Shown piece by piece: positions 21,098 through 33,114 of a DNA stretch of 64,000 nt. Below the pieces are notes generated by a model. That model ran no database searches and had not been told where the DNA came from. It saw only the letters and a program-made list of their open reading frames with translations. Every line of letters starts with the position of its first letter. Position 1 is the first letter of the stretch. The translations under genes and the position numbers were made by a program. The DNA lies in the NCBI GenBank assembly GCA_963691705.1, contig OY829542.1, positions 58,676,427-58,740,426 of the forward strand, written 5' to 3'. The stretch is from Viola odorata (lineage: Eukaryota > Streptophyta > Magnoliopsida > Malpighiales > Violaceae).

Positions 21098-22470
21098 GAC
21101 AAATACCAATTGAGATTGGTAAACTCCATAACCTTCAAGAGCTAAACTTATGGGAAAACGAACTAACAGGTAGACTCTCTTTTCGTTGTGGAGTACTTGT
21201 ATTTTTGAAATATAATCTAATAGATTAAGAGTAATATACATAAAATCTCCTATGGTTTAGGAAATTTTCCATTTCGGTCACTATATTGTTAAAAATTTTA
21301 ACTTAAATTTTATTATTTTCTAAAAGTTGAAATTTTGATCTTGTTAGTGGTTAAAAACTTAAAAACAAACTGTAAGAAAAAGTAAACATGAAATATGAAA
21401 ATTAATGGAGATGTAGCAAAAATTGTATGAGAAAAATGGAGAGAAAATTAAAAGAAATTGCGGTAAAAAATCACTCTTTTTCAATGTTGTAGGCTTAAGC
21501 CATATTTGACATTTTTCTCCAAATTTTATATATGTTTTTCTGAAATTTATTACCATTCTTTTCAAAGTTTTAAACATGAAGTTCAGATTATAAAATTTTT
21601 GGAAATTATAAAATTTCAAAATTGTAGGGATTTTTATGTACCTTATCCTAAAGCAATACATATTTGTTTAGAAAAAAAGTATTACTAATAAATATAAAAT
21701 TAAAATATGTTTAAAGCTGACAGCAAAATATGGATTTAAAAGATTTAAGAAATCCCACAGTAAAACTTTAGTTACATCAATTAATTATATAGAAAAATAT
21801 CCAGTGGCACATAAATATTAGTACAGTGGTTTCCATACAAATAATTAGTTTACACTCTTTTAATTCCCAGCACTAGCCGTGTATAATGAATTAAGGTGAG
21901 CATCCATTAATTTCTACATTTGGGTCAAAAAGTAAAATTTTCTTAAGTAAGAGCTCTACTTCCACCGTGTTCGTCCGTTCGAGTTTAATTGCTTACTTTC
22001 TATAATGATGTAACTATAATTCAAATAAATTTTAATTATTAATTGACACTAAATTTATTTAATAATATATATATTTTATAATTGTAAGATTCATAAAAGT
22101 TAATATTCCATAATAATACGACATCACAACTCAACTGACGACATTATAAACACTGTCATTTTTATAATTATTTTTCTAATCCTCATCAGTATAATCCCAT
22201 GAGCATTTATTCCTTATCAGTATAGATTATGGTGTTATTGCATTCATTCCACTTTTTTTATTTGAACTGTTTGAATTCAAATGAACTTTCAAGATCCATT
22301 TGTAGAGCTCAATTTAACATTACCTCATTACGGATCTTAAATTTTCGTTATAACAAACTAACTGGTACCTCATTATGCACCTTCTGGTTCAATGTTTGAC
22401 ATTCAAATGAAATATTCTTGTCTTCAAGTTTTTTCTAAAACTTTTGTAATCTCACTGTTTTTATTTTCAG
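21098..22470 (+). repeat. LRR exon repeat unit 3 (shortened, defective B exon)
   Basis: 1373 bp, shorter because about 180 bp of the long intron is missing after 21820. A exon 21098-21169 (GQIPIEIGKLHNLQELNLWE). The B exon at 22293-22364 keeps 72 bp, but its acceptor reads TTTCAAGA instead of TTTCAGGA. Use of the shifted AG would cause a frameshift. It also has Cys in place of the conserved Pro (GSICRAQFNIT). Confidence 0.8.
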
Positions 22471-24022
22471 GACAAATACCAACTGAGATTGGTAAACTCC
22501 ATAACTTTCAGGAGCTCTACTTATTCGATAACGAACTAACAGGTAGACTCTCTTTTCGTTGTGGAGCAGTTGTATTTTTGAAACATAATCTAATAAATTA
22601 AGAGTAAAACACATAAAATCTCCTATGGTTTAGGAAATTTTCCATTTCGGACACTATATTGTTAAAAATTTTAACTTAAATTTTATTATTTTCTAAAAGT
22701 TGAAATTTTGATCTTGTTAGTGGTTAAAAACTTAAAAACAAACTGTAAGAAAAAGTAAACATCAAATATGAAAATTAATGGAGATGTAGCAAAAATTGTA
22801 TGAGAAAAATGGAGAGAAAATTAAAAGAAATTGCGGTAAAAAATCACTCTTTTTCAATGTTGTAGGCTTAAGCCATATTTGACATTTTTCTCCAAATTTT
22901 ATATATGTTTTTCTGAAATTTATTACCATTCTTTTCAAAATTTTAAACTTGTAGTTTAGATTATAAACTTTTAGGAAATTATTAAATCTCAAAAGTATAG
23001 GGATTTTTATGTACCTTATCCTAAAGCAATACATATTTGTTTAGAAAAAAAGTATTACTAATAAATATAAAATTAAAATATGTTAAAAGCTGACAGCAAA
23101 ATATGGATTTGAAAGATTTAAGAAATCCCACAGTAGAACTTCATTTACATTAATTAATTATATAGAAAAATATCCAGTGGCACATAAATATTGAACTAAT
23201 ATAAGGAAGAAGTATCACTGCATAACTATATAATATAATTTTAAGGTATTAAAAAATGTAATCTAATCTAATGTAGAAAGTATATACACCTCAATATTTT
23301 TTTTATATAATTTAAAAATTATCATGCGTTGATTTTTATGTGAAAAAAGTACTTAACGATTTTCCCCAATTTATAATGGTTTCCCCATACAAATAATTAG
23401 TTTACACTCTTTTAATTGCCAGCACTAGCCGTGTATAAGAATTAAGGTGAGCATACATTAATTTCTACATTTGGGTCAAAAAGTAAAATTTTCTTAGGTG
23501 AGAGCTCTACTTCCACCGTGTTCGTCCGTTCGAGTTTAATTACTTGCTTTCTATAGTGATGTAACTATAATTCAAATCAAATTTTAATTATTAATTGACA
23601 CTAGATTTATTTAATAATATATATATTTTATAATTGTAAGATTCATACAAATTAATATTCCATAATAATACGACATTACAACATAAATAACGATATTATA
23701 AACACTGTCATTTTCATAATTATTGTTCTAATCCTCATCAGTATAATCACATGGGCGTTTATTCCTCATCAGTATAGATTATGGTGTTCTTCCATTCTTT
23801 CCACTTTTTGTATTTGAACTTTTTGAATTCAAATGAACTTTCAGGATCCATTCCAAAAGCTCTATTTAACATTACCTCATTACGAATCTTAGATTTTGGT
23901 TACAACAAACTAACAGGTACCTCATTATGCACCTTCTAGTTCAATGTTTGACATTCAAATGAAATATTCTTGTCTTCAAGCTTTTTCTAAAACTTTTGTA
24001 ATCTCACTGTTTTTGTTTACAG
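22471..24022 (+). repeat. LRR exon repeat unit 4
   Basis: 1552 bp. A exon 22471-22542 (GQIPTEIGKLHNFQELYLFD), B exon 23845-23916 (GSIPKALFNITSLRILDF). Splice sites are intact. Confidence 0.8.
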
Positions 24023-25604
24023 GACAAATATCAACTGAGATTGCTAAACTCCATAACCTTCAGGAGCTCCACTTACAAAATAACGAACTAACAGGTAGTC
24101 TCTCTTTTCGTTGTGGAGCACTTGTATTTCTGAAACATAATCTAATAAATTAAGAGTAATACACATAAAATCTTCTATGATTTAGGAAATTTTTTATTTC
24201 AGTCACTATATTGTTAAAATTTTCAACTTAAATTTTATTATTTTCTAAAAGTTTAAATTTTGATCTTTTTAGTGGTTCGAAAATTAAAAACAAACTGTAA
24301 GGAAAAGTAAACATGAAATATGAAAATTAAGGGAGATGTAGAAAAAATTGTATGAGAAAAATGGAGAGAAAATTAAAAGAAATTGCTGTAAAAAATAACT
24401 CTTTTTCAATGTTGTAGGCTTAAGCCATATTTGACATTTTTCTCCAAATTTTATATATGTTTTTCTGAAATTTATTCCCATTCTTTTCAAAGTTTGAAAC
24501 TTGAAGTTTAGATTATAAACTTTTAGGAAATTATAAAATTTCAAAAGTATAGGGATTTTTATGTACCTTATCCTAAAAAAAAAAGTATTACTAATAAATA
24601 TAAAATTAAAATATGTTAAAAGTTGACAGCAAAATATGGATTTAAAAGATTTAAGAAATCCCACAGTAAAACTTTAGTTACATTAATTAATTATATAGAA
24701 AAATCTCCAGTTGCACATAAATATTGTACTAATATAAGGAACAAGTATCACTGCATAACTATATATTATAAATTTAAGGTATTAAAAAATGTAATCTAAT
24801 CTAATGTAGAAAGTATATACACCTCAATATTTTTTATTATATAATTTAAAAATTATCATGCTTTGATTTTTATGTGGAAAAATACTTAACGATTTTTTAT
24901 TAGTTACATCAATTAATTATATAGAAAAATATCCAGTGGCACATAAATATTAGTATAGTGGTTTCCCATACAAATAATTAGTTTACACTCTTTTAATTCC
25001 CAGCACTAGCCGTGTATAATGAGTTAAGGTGAGCATACATTAATTTCTACATTTGGGTCAAAAAGTAAAATTTTCTTAGGTGAGAGCTCTACTTCCACCG
25101 TGTTCGTCCGTTCGAGTTTAATTACTTGCTTTCTATAGTGATGTAACTATAATTCAAATCAAATTTTAATTATTAATTGACACTAGATTTATTTAATAAT
25201 ATATATATTTTATAATGGTAAGATTCATACAAGTTAATATTCCATAATAATACGACATTACAACTCAAATAACGACATTATAAACACTGTCATTTTCATC
25301 ATTATTTTTCTAATCCTCATCAGTATAATCACATGAGCGTTTATTCCTGATCAGTATAGATTATGGTGTTCTTGCATTCTTTCCACTTTTTGTTTTTGAA
25401 CTGTTTGAATTCAAATGAACTTTCAGGATCCATTCCAAGAGCTCTATTTAACATTACGTCATTACGGATCTTTGATTTTGGTTCTAACAAACTAATAGGT
25501 ACCTCATTATAAACCTTCTCGTTTAATGTTTGACATTCAAATGAAATATTCTTGTCTTCAAGTTTTTTCTAAAACTTCTGTAATCTCATTGTTTTTGTTT
25601 TCAG
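24023..25604 (+). repeat. LRR exon repeat unit 5
   Basis: 1582 bp. The A exon 24023-24094 has the same protein as unit 2 (GQISTEIAKLHNLQELHLQN). B exon 25427-25498 (GSIPRALFNITSLRIFDF). Near 24890-24960 the intron repeats a segment (TTAGTTACATCAATTAATTA ... ATATTAGTA) of the kind found at the deletion junction of unit 3, which suggests exchange between units. Confidence 0.8.
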
Positions 25605-27155
25605 GACAAATACCAAATGAGATTGGTAAACTCCATAACCTTCAGGAGCTCTACTCATGGGATAACGAACTAACAGGTAGACTCTCTTTTCGTTGTGGAG
25701 CACTTGTATTTTTGAAACATAATCTAATAAATTAAGAGTAATACACATAAAATCTCCTATGATTTAGGAAATTTTCCATTTCGATCACTATATTGTTAAA
25801 ATTTTCAACTTAAATTTTATTATTTTCTAAAAGTTAAAATTTTGATCTTTTTAGTGGTTCGAAAATTAAAAACAAACTGTAAGAAAAAATGAACATGAAA
25901 TATGAAAATTAAGGGAGATGTAGCAAAAATTGTATGAGAAAAATGGAGGGAAAATTAAAAGAAATTGTGGTAAAAAATCACTCTTTTTCAATGTTGTAGG
26001 CTTAAGCCATATTTGACATTTTTCTCCAAATTTTATATATGTTTTTCAGAAATTTATTACCATTCTTTTCAAAGTTTTAAACTTGAAGTTTAGTTTATAA
26101 ACTTTTAGGAAATTATAATTTCAAAAGTATAGGAATTTTTATGTACCTTATCCTAAAGCAATACATATTTGTTTAGAAAAAAGTATTACTAATAAATATA
26201 AAATTAAAATATATTAAAAATTCACAGCAAAATATGGATTTAAAAGATTTAAGAAATCCCACAGTAGAACTTTAGTTACATTAATTAATTATATAGAAAA
26301 ATATCCAGTGACACATAAATATTGTACTAATATAAGGAAGAAGTATCACTGCATAACTATATAATATAAATTTAAAGTATTAAAAAATGTAATCTAATCT
26401 AATGTAAAAAGTATATACACCTCAATATTTTTTATAATATAATTTAGAAATTATCATGCGTTGATTTTTATGTGGAAAAGTACTTAATGATTTTTCCCAA
26501 TGTATAGTGGTTTCCCCGTACAAATAATTAGTTTACACTCTTTTAATTCCCAGCACTAGCGTGTATAATGAATTAAGGTGAGCATCCATTAATTTCTACA
26601 TTTGGGTCAAAAAGTAAAATTTTCTTAGGTGAGAGCTCTACTTCCACCGTGTTCGTCCGTTCGAGTTTAATTGCTTGCTTTCTATAGTGATGTAACTATA
26701 ATTCAAATCAAATTTTAATTATTAATTGACACTAGATTTATTTAATAATATATATATATTTTATAATTGTAAGATTCATAGAAGTTAATATTCCATAATA
26801 ATACGACATCACAACTCAAATAACGACATTATAAACACTGTCATTTTCATCATTATTTTTCTAATCCTCATCAGTATAATCACATGAACTTTTATTCCTC
26901 ATCAGTATAGATTATGGTGTTCTTGCATTCTTTCCACTTTTTGTATTTGAACTGTTTGAATTCAAATGAACTTTCAGGATTCATTCCAAGAGCTCTATTT
27001 AACATTACCTCATTACGGATCTTAAATTTTTGTTATAACAAACTAACAGGTACCTCATTATGCACCTTCTGGTTCAATGTTTGACATTCAAATGAAATAT
27101 TCTTGTCTTCAAGCTTTTTCTAAAACTTTTGTAATCTCACTGTTTTTGTTTTCAG
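25605..27155 (+). repeat. LRR exon repeat unit 6
   Basis: 1551 bp. A exon 25605-25676 (GQIPNEIGKLHNLQELYSWD), B exon 26978-27049 (GFIPRALFNITSLRILNF). Splice sites are intact. Confidence 0.8.
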
Positions 27156-29137
27156 GACAAATACCAACTGAGAATGGTAAACTCCACAACCTTCAGGTGC
27201 TCTCCTTACAACATAATGAACTAACAGGTAGACTCTCTTTTCGCTGTGGAGCACTTGTATTTTTGAAACATAATCTAATAAATTAAGAGTAATACACATA
27301 AAATCTCCTATAGTTTGGAAAATTTTCCATTTCGGTCACTATATTGTTAAAATTTTCAACTTATATTTTATTATTTTCTAAAAGTTAAAATTTTGATCTT
27401 TTTAGTGGTTAGAAAATTAAAAACAAACTGTTAGAAAAAGTAAACATGTAATATGAAAATTAAGGGAGATGTAGCAAAAATTGTATGAGAAAAATGGAGA
27501 GAAAATTAAAAGAAATTGCGGTAAAAAATAACTCTTTTTCAATGTTGTAGGCTTAAGCCATATTTGACATTTTTCTCCAAATTTTATATATGTTTTTCTG
27601 AAATTTATTACCATTCTTTTCACACTTTGAAACTTGAAGTTTAGATTATAAAATTTTAAGAAATTATAAAATTTCAAAAATATTGGGATTTTTATGTACC
27701 TTATCCTAAAGCAATACATATTTGTTTAGAAAAAAAGTATTACTAATAAATATAAAATTAAAATATGTTAAAAGTTGATAGCAAAAAATGGATTTAAAAG
27801 ATTTAAGAAATCCCACCGTAGAACTTTAGTTACATTAATTAATTATATAGAAAAATATACAGTGGCACATGAATATTGTACTAATATAAGGAAGAAGTAT
27901 CACTGCATAACTATATATGTTAAAAGTTGACAGCAAAATATGAATTTAAAATATGAACTTTAGTTACTTTAATTAATTATATAGACAAATATCTAGTAGC
28001 ACATAAATATTGTGTAATACTCCCTCCGGAACTTAATAAGTGTCCCGTTGACTTTGGGCACGCATATTAAGGAGGCCGGATTACTCACTATTTGACCCCA
28101 AAAAATTCCGTACTTTTTTTCGAACGTGCGTTTATTCTTAACGTACGTCCGAGAAAAAATTCGGGGTAAAATTGTCTCAAATAGTGAGTCATCCGGGCTC
28201 TTTAATATGCGTGCCCAAAATCAACGGGACTGTTATTAAGTTCCGGAGGGAGTATAAGAAAGAAGTGTATCACTGCATAACTATATAATATAAATTTAAG
28301 GTATTAAAAAATGTAATATAATCTAATGTAGAAAGTATATTCACCTGATACAAAAAAGGATATACACCTCAATATTTTTTATTTTTTAAATTAAAAATTA
28401 TCACGTGTTTATTTTTGTGTGGAAAAGTACTTAAAGATTTTTCCAAATGTATAGTGGTTTTCCCATACAAATAATTAGTTTACACTCTTTTAATTCCCAG
28501 CACTAGCCGTGTATAATGAATTAAGGTGAGCATCCATTAATTTCTACATTTGGGTCAAAACGTAAAATTTTCTTAGGTGAGAGCTCAACTTCTACAGTGT
28601 TATTGCTTGCTTACTATAGTGATGTAACTATATTTTAAATCAAATTTTAATTATTAATTCACACTAGATTTATTTAATAGTATATATATTTTATAATTGT
28701 AAGATTCATACAAGTTAATATTTCATAATTATACGACATCACAACTCAAATAATGACATTATTAACACTGTCAGTTTCACTATCATTTTTCTAATCCTCA
28801 TCAGTATAATCACATGAGCGTTTATTCCTCATCAATATAGATTATGCTCATTCTTGCATTCTTTCCGCTTTCTATATTTGAACGGTTTGGATTCAAATGA
28901 ACTTTCAGGATCCATTCCAAGAAGTCTATTTAACGCTACCTCGTTATTGGAATTAGACTTGAGTGAAAACGAACTAATAGGTACCTCATTATGCACCTTT
29001 TGTTTTTCTTTATCAGAAACAAACAAGAAAAACGAGAAAGAAAAAGAAAGAAAGTTGGAAATCTGAAGCTAATTATTCGCTTTCATTTCATACTCGACGT
29101 TATGGAAATTAAGGGAGATGTAGCAAAAATTGTATGA
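27156..29137 (+). repeat. LRR exon repeat unit 7 (enlarged, ends at the RLP junction)
   Basis: A exon 27156-27227 (GQIPTENGKLHNLQVLSLQH). The intron has a partial internal duplication (about 27915-28015) and a Stowaway MITE (28020-28252). The B exon 28909-28980 is more divergent (GSIPRSLFNATSLLELDLSE). After a donor at 28981 the sequence runs into intron-like repeat sequence (29101-29137, GGGAGATGTAGCAAAAATTG). At 29137 it switches abruptly to receptor-like-protein coding sequence. Confidence 0.75.
28020..28252. mobile_element. Stowaway MITE
   Basis: 233 bp with TA duplications on both sides (28018-28019 and 28253-28254). The TIRs start CTCCCTCCGGAACTTAATAA and pair over nearly the whole length, so the element is one long hairpin of about 110-bp arms. 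It sits in the long intron of LRR unit 7. Confidence 0.88.
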
Positions 29138-30375
29138 CCCGTGCCATTGAAAAAAATAAAGGAACCTTTCTATCTGAGTTAGATCTTTCGAATATTTCTT
29201 TTTCAGGGTCAATATCCAACTTTTTATGTCGCAGCACGAATGATTCATCGTTAGATTTGCTCAATTTGGAAAAAAATATTTTGGATGGAGAGATACCGAA
29301 TTGTTGGAATAGGTGGAGGAACTTGGTGATGCTCAGTCTAAGTAACAATAAGTTTCATGGTAGCATTCCAGAATCCATTGGAAGTTTAAGCAAACTCACA
29401 GTCTTACACCTACATAATAACAATTTATCTGGTGAAGTACCGTTTTCACTTGGAGATTGTACAGGATTGGTCACACTTGACATTGGTGGGAACAAGTTGC
29501 AGGGAAACATTCCAAGCTGGATTGGAGAAAAGCTTTTGAATTTGGTTATTTTAAATTTGAGGAGAAATAGTTTTAGTGGGGAAATTCCCAAGAAGATCTG
29601 CCACGTTACTTCTTTGCACATCTTAGACTTCTCCAACAACAATCTCTTAGGTACCATACCCAGATGTGTTAGTAACTTCAGTGCGATGACCAGCGTGACC
29701 AATGCAAATGCATCCATTAGTTTGGTTAAACTTTCCGGTTATTCTCTCTTTGACACCATGTAGATTCTAATGAAAGGAGTAATTTATGAATACAGCAACA
29801 TTCTTGGATTGGTTAAAATTGTGGATCTTTCTAGTAACAGATTATCTGGAGAGATACCTGAAAAAATTACACATTTGAAAGGATTGCAGTCATTGAATTT
29901 GTCACACAATTCCTTGAGCGGAAAAATTCCAAAGAACATAGGTTCTACGACATCACTAGAATCTCTTGACTTGTGCAGCAACCAACTTATTGGTGAGATT
30001 CCTCAGAGCATATCAAATTTGACTTCTCTTTCGCACTTGAATTTGTCCTACAACAAGTTATCAGGAAGAATTCCTCTAGGGACACAAATTCAAGGCTTTG
30101 ATCCATCCTGCTTCATTGGCAATGAGCTCTGCGGGAAGCCGCTCACCGACAATTGCAGCGGTGACAATACTGTTAGTCCTCCCAGCAGCAAGGAGAATGG
30201 AAACAGCCATCAATTTCAGATTGAATGGCTTTATGTGACTGTGGCGCTTGGGTTCATTGTTGGGTTTTGGGGGGTGGTGGGTCCTCTGTTGTTCAATAAG
30301 AATTGGAGGCTTACCTATTTTCGATCCCTACAAAGAGTGGAAGACAAGATTTACATTTGGTGGCACTTCATGTAA
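29138..30375 (+). pseudogene. LRR receptor-like protein (EIX2-like) C-terminal half with in-frame stop
   Basis: An open frame from 29138 encodes about eight LRRs (NIPSWIGEKLLNLVILNLRR, ISGEIP-type repeats). It meets TAG at 29761-29763 and continues in the same frame to 30375. The second part has the last LRRs, the C-terminal cap (ELCGKPLTDNC), an acidic juxtamembrane stretch, a membrane helix (VTVALGFIVGFWGVVGPLLF) and a short basic tail. These are features of RLPs such as the EIX receptors, which sense microbial molecules at the cell surface. The N-terminal half is missing, and its 5' edge abuts intron sequence of the LRR array. The piece is intron-less, as RLPs usually are. The stop falls in the variable island region and makes a full product impossible without readthrough. 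Confidence 0.8.
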
Positions 30376-31312
30376 ATCTAACTAGCTACATAGGTCTTAT
30401 CTGCTGCCATATTGTTGTTGAACATGAAATGGGTGTTACTCTTAGCTGTTGGTGGGTGCATTAAAGTATGTTTTTCTATGCTTTCTTTTCTTCTTTTCTG
30501 ATTATGTTTCTATGGATTTTATATCATTTTTCTTTGATGAATAAAGAATTGAAATTTCTGTTGGTGGGAGGAGGGAATCCAAACTTTTCAACATTTGTGG
30601 TAGTAACAGAAAGGAAAACTCAGAACATCTTTTACAAGTTATAAATAAGTTTGGAAATATTATTTCAAACAATAATTTTATATATATATATATATATAAT
30701 AAATACATATACTCAATAAAAAATTATAAATTAAATGAGAATTCCTATATGGATTAAAAGAATTATTAATTTTTCTTATAAAATAAATAAATTGCAGTGA
30801 GCAGTTGATAGTCCCCTCTAATAATTAAAGAACAAAAATTTGGAAATTTGCTTCTTCCACTAGTTGAACACTTTCTATTGGCTCCCAAAACTAAAAAAAC
30901 ATATGCTTTGCCAAGATACTAACATGAACAGAAAAAAATGACATTTAGTGTTATCATTTCAAAAACAGTATCAATGATGTTTCAAGAAAAACCATCTTCC
31001 ATGTTCCGTACAGTTGCACCAAAATTTGGGAGAAAAGATTTCTACAGTGTACCTTTGTACTCTCTTGCTTAGCAGAATCTTTTCAATAAAGAACTCGTAT
31101 AAATGGAAATTCAATCACAATTTGAAAAATAGAATTAATGTTGGCTTGAAAGGCTAAATTAGCGACTAATAACTTGTGTCCCTTGAAACTTGAACACAGT
31201 AGATAGTTGAAGGATTGATCTTGACGCCGAGATTACTTGCAAAGCATGAGAGTAATTCTTGTATTCTTTCCTCTTTTTGTATTTGAATTATTTGAATTTA
31301 ATGAACTTTCAG
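30376..31312. other. Spacer between RLP fragment and last LRR exon
   Basis: 3' flank of the RLP, AT-rich, with a (TA)n run at 30680-30700. No gene is seen. The last ~80 bp (31230-31312) resemble the sequence before the B-type LRR exons, ending in TGAACTTTCAG. Confidence 0.5.
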
Positions 31313-32004
31313 AATCTTTTCCAAGAAGTCTAATTAACACTACCTTATTATGGGAGTTAGACATCGGTGGAAACAACTTTACTGGAACTATCCCGCCAAC
31401 ACTTTTCAATTCCACAAGCATTGCATATTTACGACTGCATGCAAACAGATTCTCAGGAAATCTTCCACCAAATCTATTCTTAGCACTTCCTAATCTAGTG
31501 GAGCTTCAGATATGGGGAAACAAATTTACGGGACCTCTCCCCAGTTCCATCACCAATGCTTCCAATATCTACCCTCTAGAGGTCGATTACAACTCTTTCT
31601 CTGGGAAATTGCCAAACACATTGGGTAATTTAAGACATCTTTCACGGCTTGGGGTATCATTATATTTCACTGATGAGTCAACTCAAGAACTGAGCTTTAT
31701 TTCGTCCTTGGAAAACTGCACGGAACTGAGACACTTGGATCTCTCAGGTAATCCACTCAATGTCTCCCTACCTAGTTCCATTGGAAATCTCTCCAGTACT
31801 ACTCTTAAAGATCTTATAGAAGGCAGTAACATTATAGGCATCATTCTTGAAGAGATCAGTAAGTTGAGCGGCCTGATTTCTTTGCGCTTGGGAAACAATG
31901 AATTGAAGAGAGATGAGAGAAAACAAATGAAGGGTTTTTATACAACCATACCAACAGATCCCGAAAAAAAACATATAAGATGTACTAAAAACACAATAAA
32001 ATAA
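31313..32004 (+). pseudogene. LRR-XII type receptor fragment, truncated before the kinase
   Basis: It starts at a B-type acceptor (ACTTTCAG) in phase 1 with SFPRSLINTTLLWELDI and, unlike the array exons, runs on without an intron through about seven more LRRs. Phrases such as LSFISSLENCTELRHLDLSG and LPSSIGNLSSTTL are usual in At3g47570-like LRR receptor kinases. LRR similarity stops near 31905 (LGNNELK), and the frame ends in unrelated residues at 32004. The expected remaining LRRs, membrane helix and kinase are not in the window. It is probably the original continuation of the array gene, separated from it by the RLP insertion. Confidence 0.75.
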
Positions 32005-33114
32005 AATCATGGGAGGGGAATAAGTATTATAGATAAAGGTAGGAGGAGAATCAGATTTATTAGGAAAAATATAGAAAAGGAACAAACCCATTGATATTCA
32101 CACCATACATCTACAAATCTGAAAGATGTGAACAAAGAGAGAGGTATAGGATGAATGATATGCAGAGATGAAAGATAGAGATAAAGGTGGGGAGGGTGAA
32201 AGTGCATAAAATTTAAGCATAAAAGAAAAAGAAAAAGAAAAAATTGCAGCAATGGAAAAAAGAGATTTTTAATGTGATTTTTACTCTTGAAAAAAATAAA
32301 AACATCTTGTGATCCTATTATTTCATTTGTGTGCAATTGACTTGTTTTATTTTTTAAACTATTTACCTTGTAAGAGACAAGTTTAAGAGCTCTGTGCACA
32401 TAGTGCTGGCTAACAAGATTGGACCAAGAATATCAGTGGCACACTTACTGTATACTCAATTTTCCGTATCTTAATGACAAAAGTTGAAGAATTGCTATCA
32501 GATGAAAATCCAGCCGTGTATAAGAAAATACAACAATTGGAATACGTACCTTAGGAACATGTTCCTATATCCTGTTCAACATTATTGTAGTGCTTTAGTT
32601 AAGGATATGATGTATAAGAGAAGGAAATCCAAAGTTATACCTGCATAACTAGAAGGGGACATCACTTGAATAGTCTACTTCTGGAACGAGTTGCTTGAAT
32701 ACTATTAATTTCACCTCTTCCATTTTTCGTCCCTTGAAAATCCCCCCACCACATGATAAAACAACAGTAGCACTTCCTTAGCTTCGAAGAAGTTAGTTGT
32801 TGGACCCAGCTATAGGCTTGTACGAGAACAGGAGTCGAAAATGTTGTTTTGGTGTGAAGCAACTCCAATTCACTCATGTATAAGAGCTAATTAGGAGTTT
32901 CTTGAAGTAGGCCTACAACACTTGAATCCTTTATCATATTCTTCATCTCCTTAATAAACCAGTGAAGGGTATGAGTTGTTGCAATTAACGGCCTTTTCAT
33001 CATTCAACATCTGTTGTGCTATTGGATTTGCAGCTCAGTGCTATATTCCGAAACTTTCATATTCTAGCTTTGCATCCCAAGTATCAGCAGGAAAATGACA
33101 ATTCAAATCGCACT
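32005..33114. other. Intergenic, no gene seen
   Basis: AT-rich with a purine-rich stretch (32220-32300). It includes the 3' flank of the PPR gene. The open stretches on the minus strand show no family features. Confidence 0.5.

Noticed and set aside
18367..27719. Repeated minus-strand open frames of about 60-126 codons (MYCFRIRYIKIP...) in every LRR unit
   Set aside because: They lie wholly in the long introns of the array, are AT-rich with Phe/Ile/Lys/Asn bias, and recur only because the intron is repeated. No family features.
28020..28252. Possible microRNA precursor (long perfect-looking hairpin)
   Set aside because: TA duplications and CTCCCTCCG ends show it is a Stowaway MITE. Small RNAs from it remain possible but are not evident from sequence.
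32007..32399. 130-codon minus frame after the last LRR fragment
   Set aside because: Low-complexity Phe/Leu-rich translation of a purine-rich stretch; chance.
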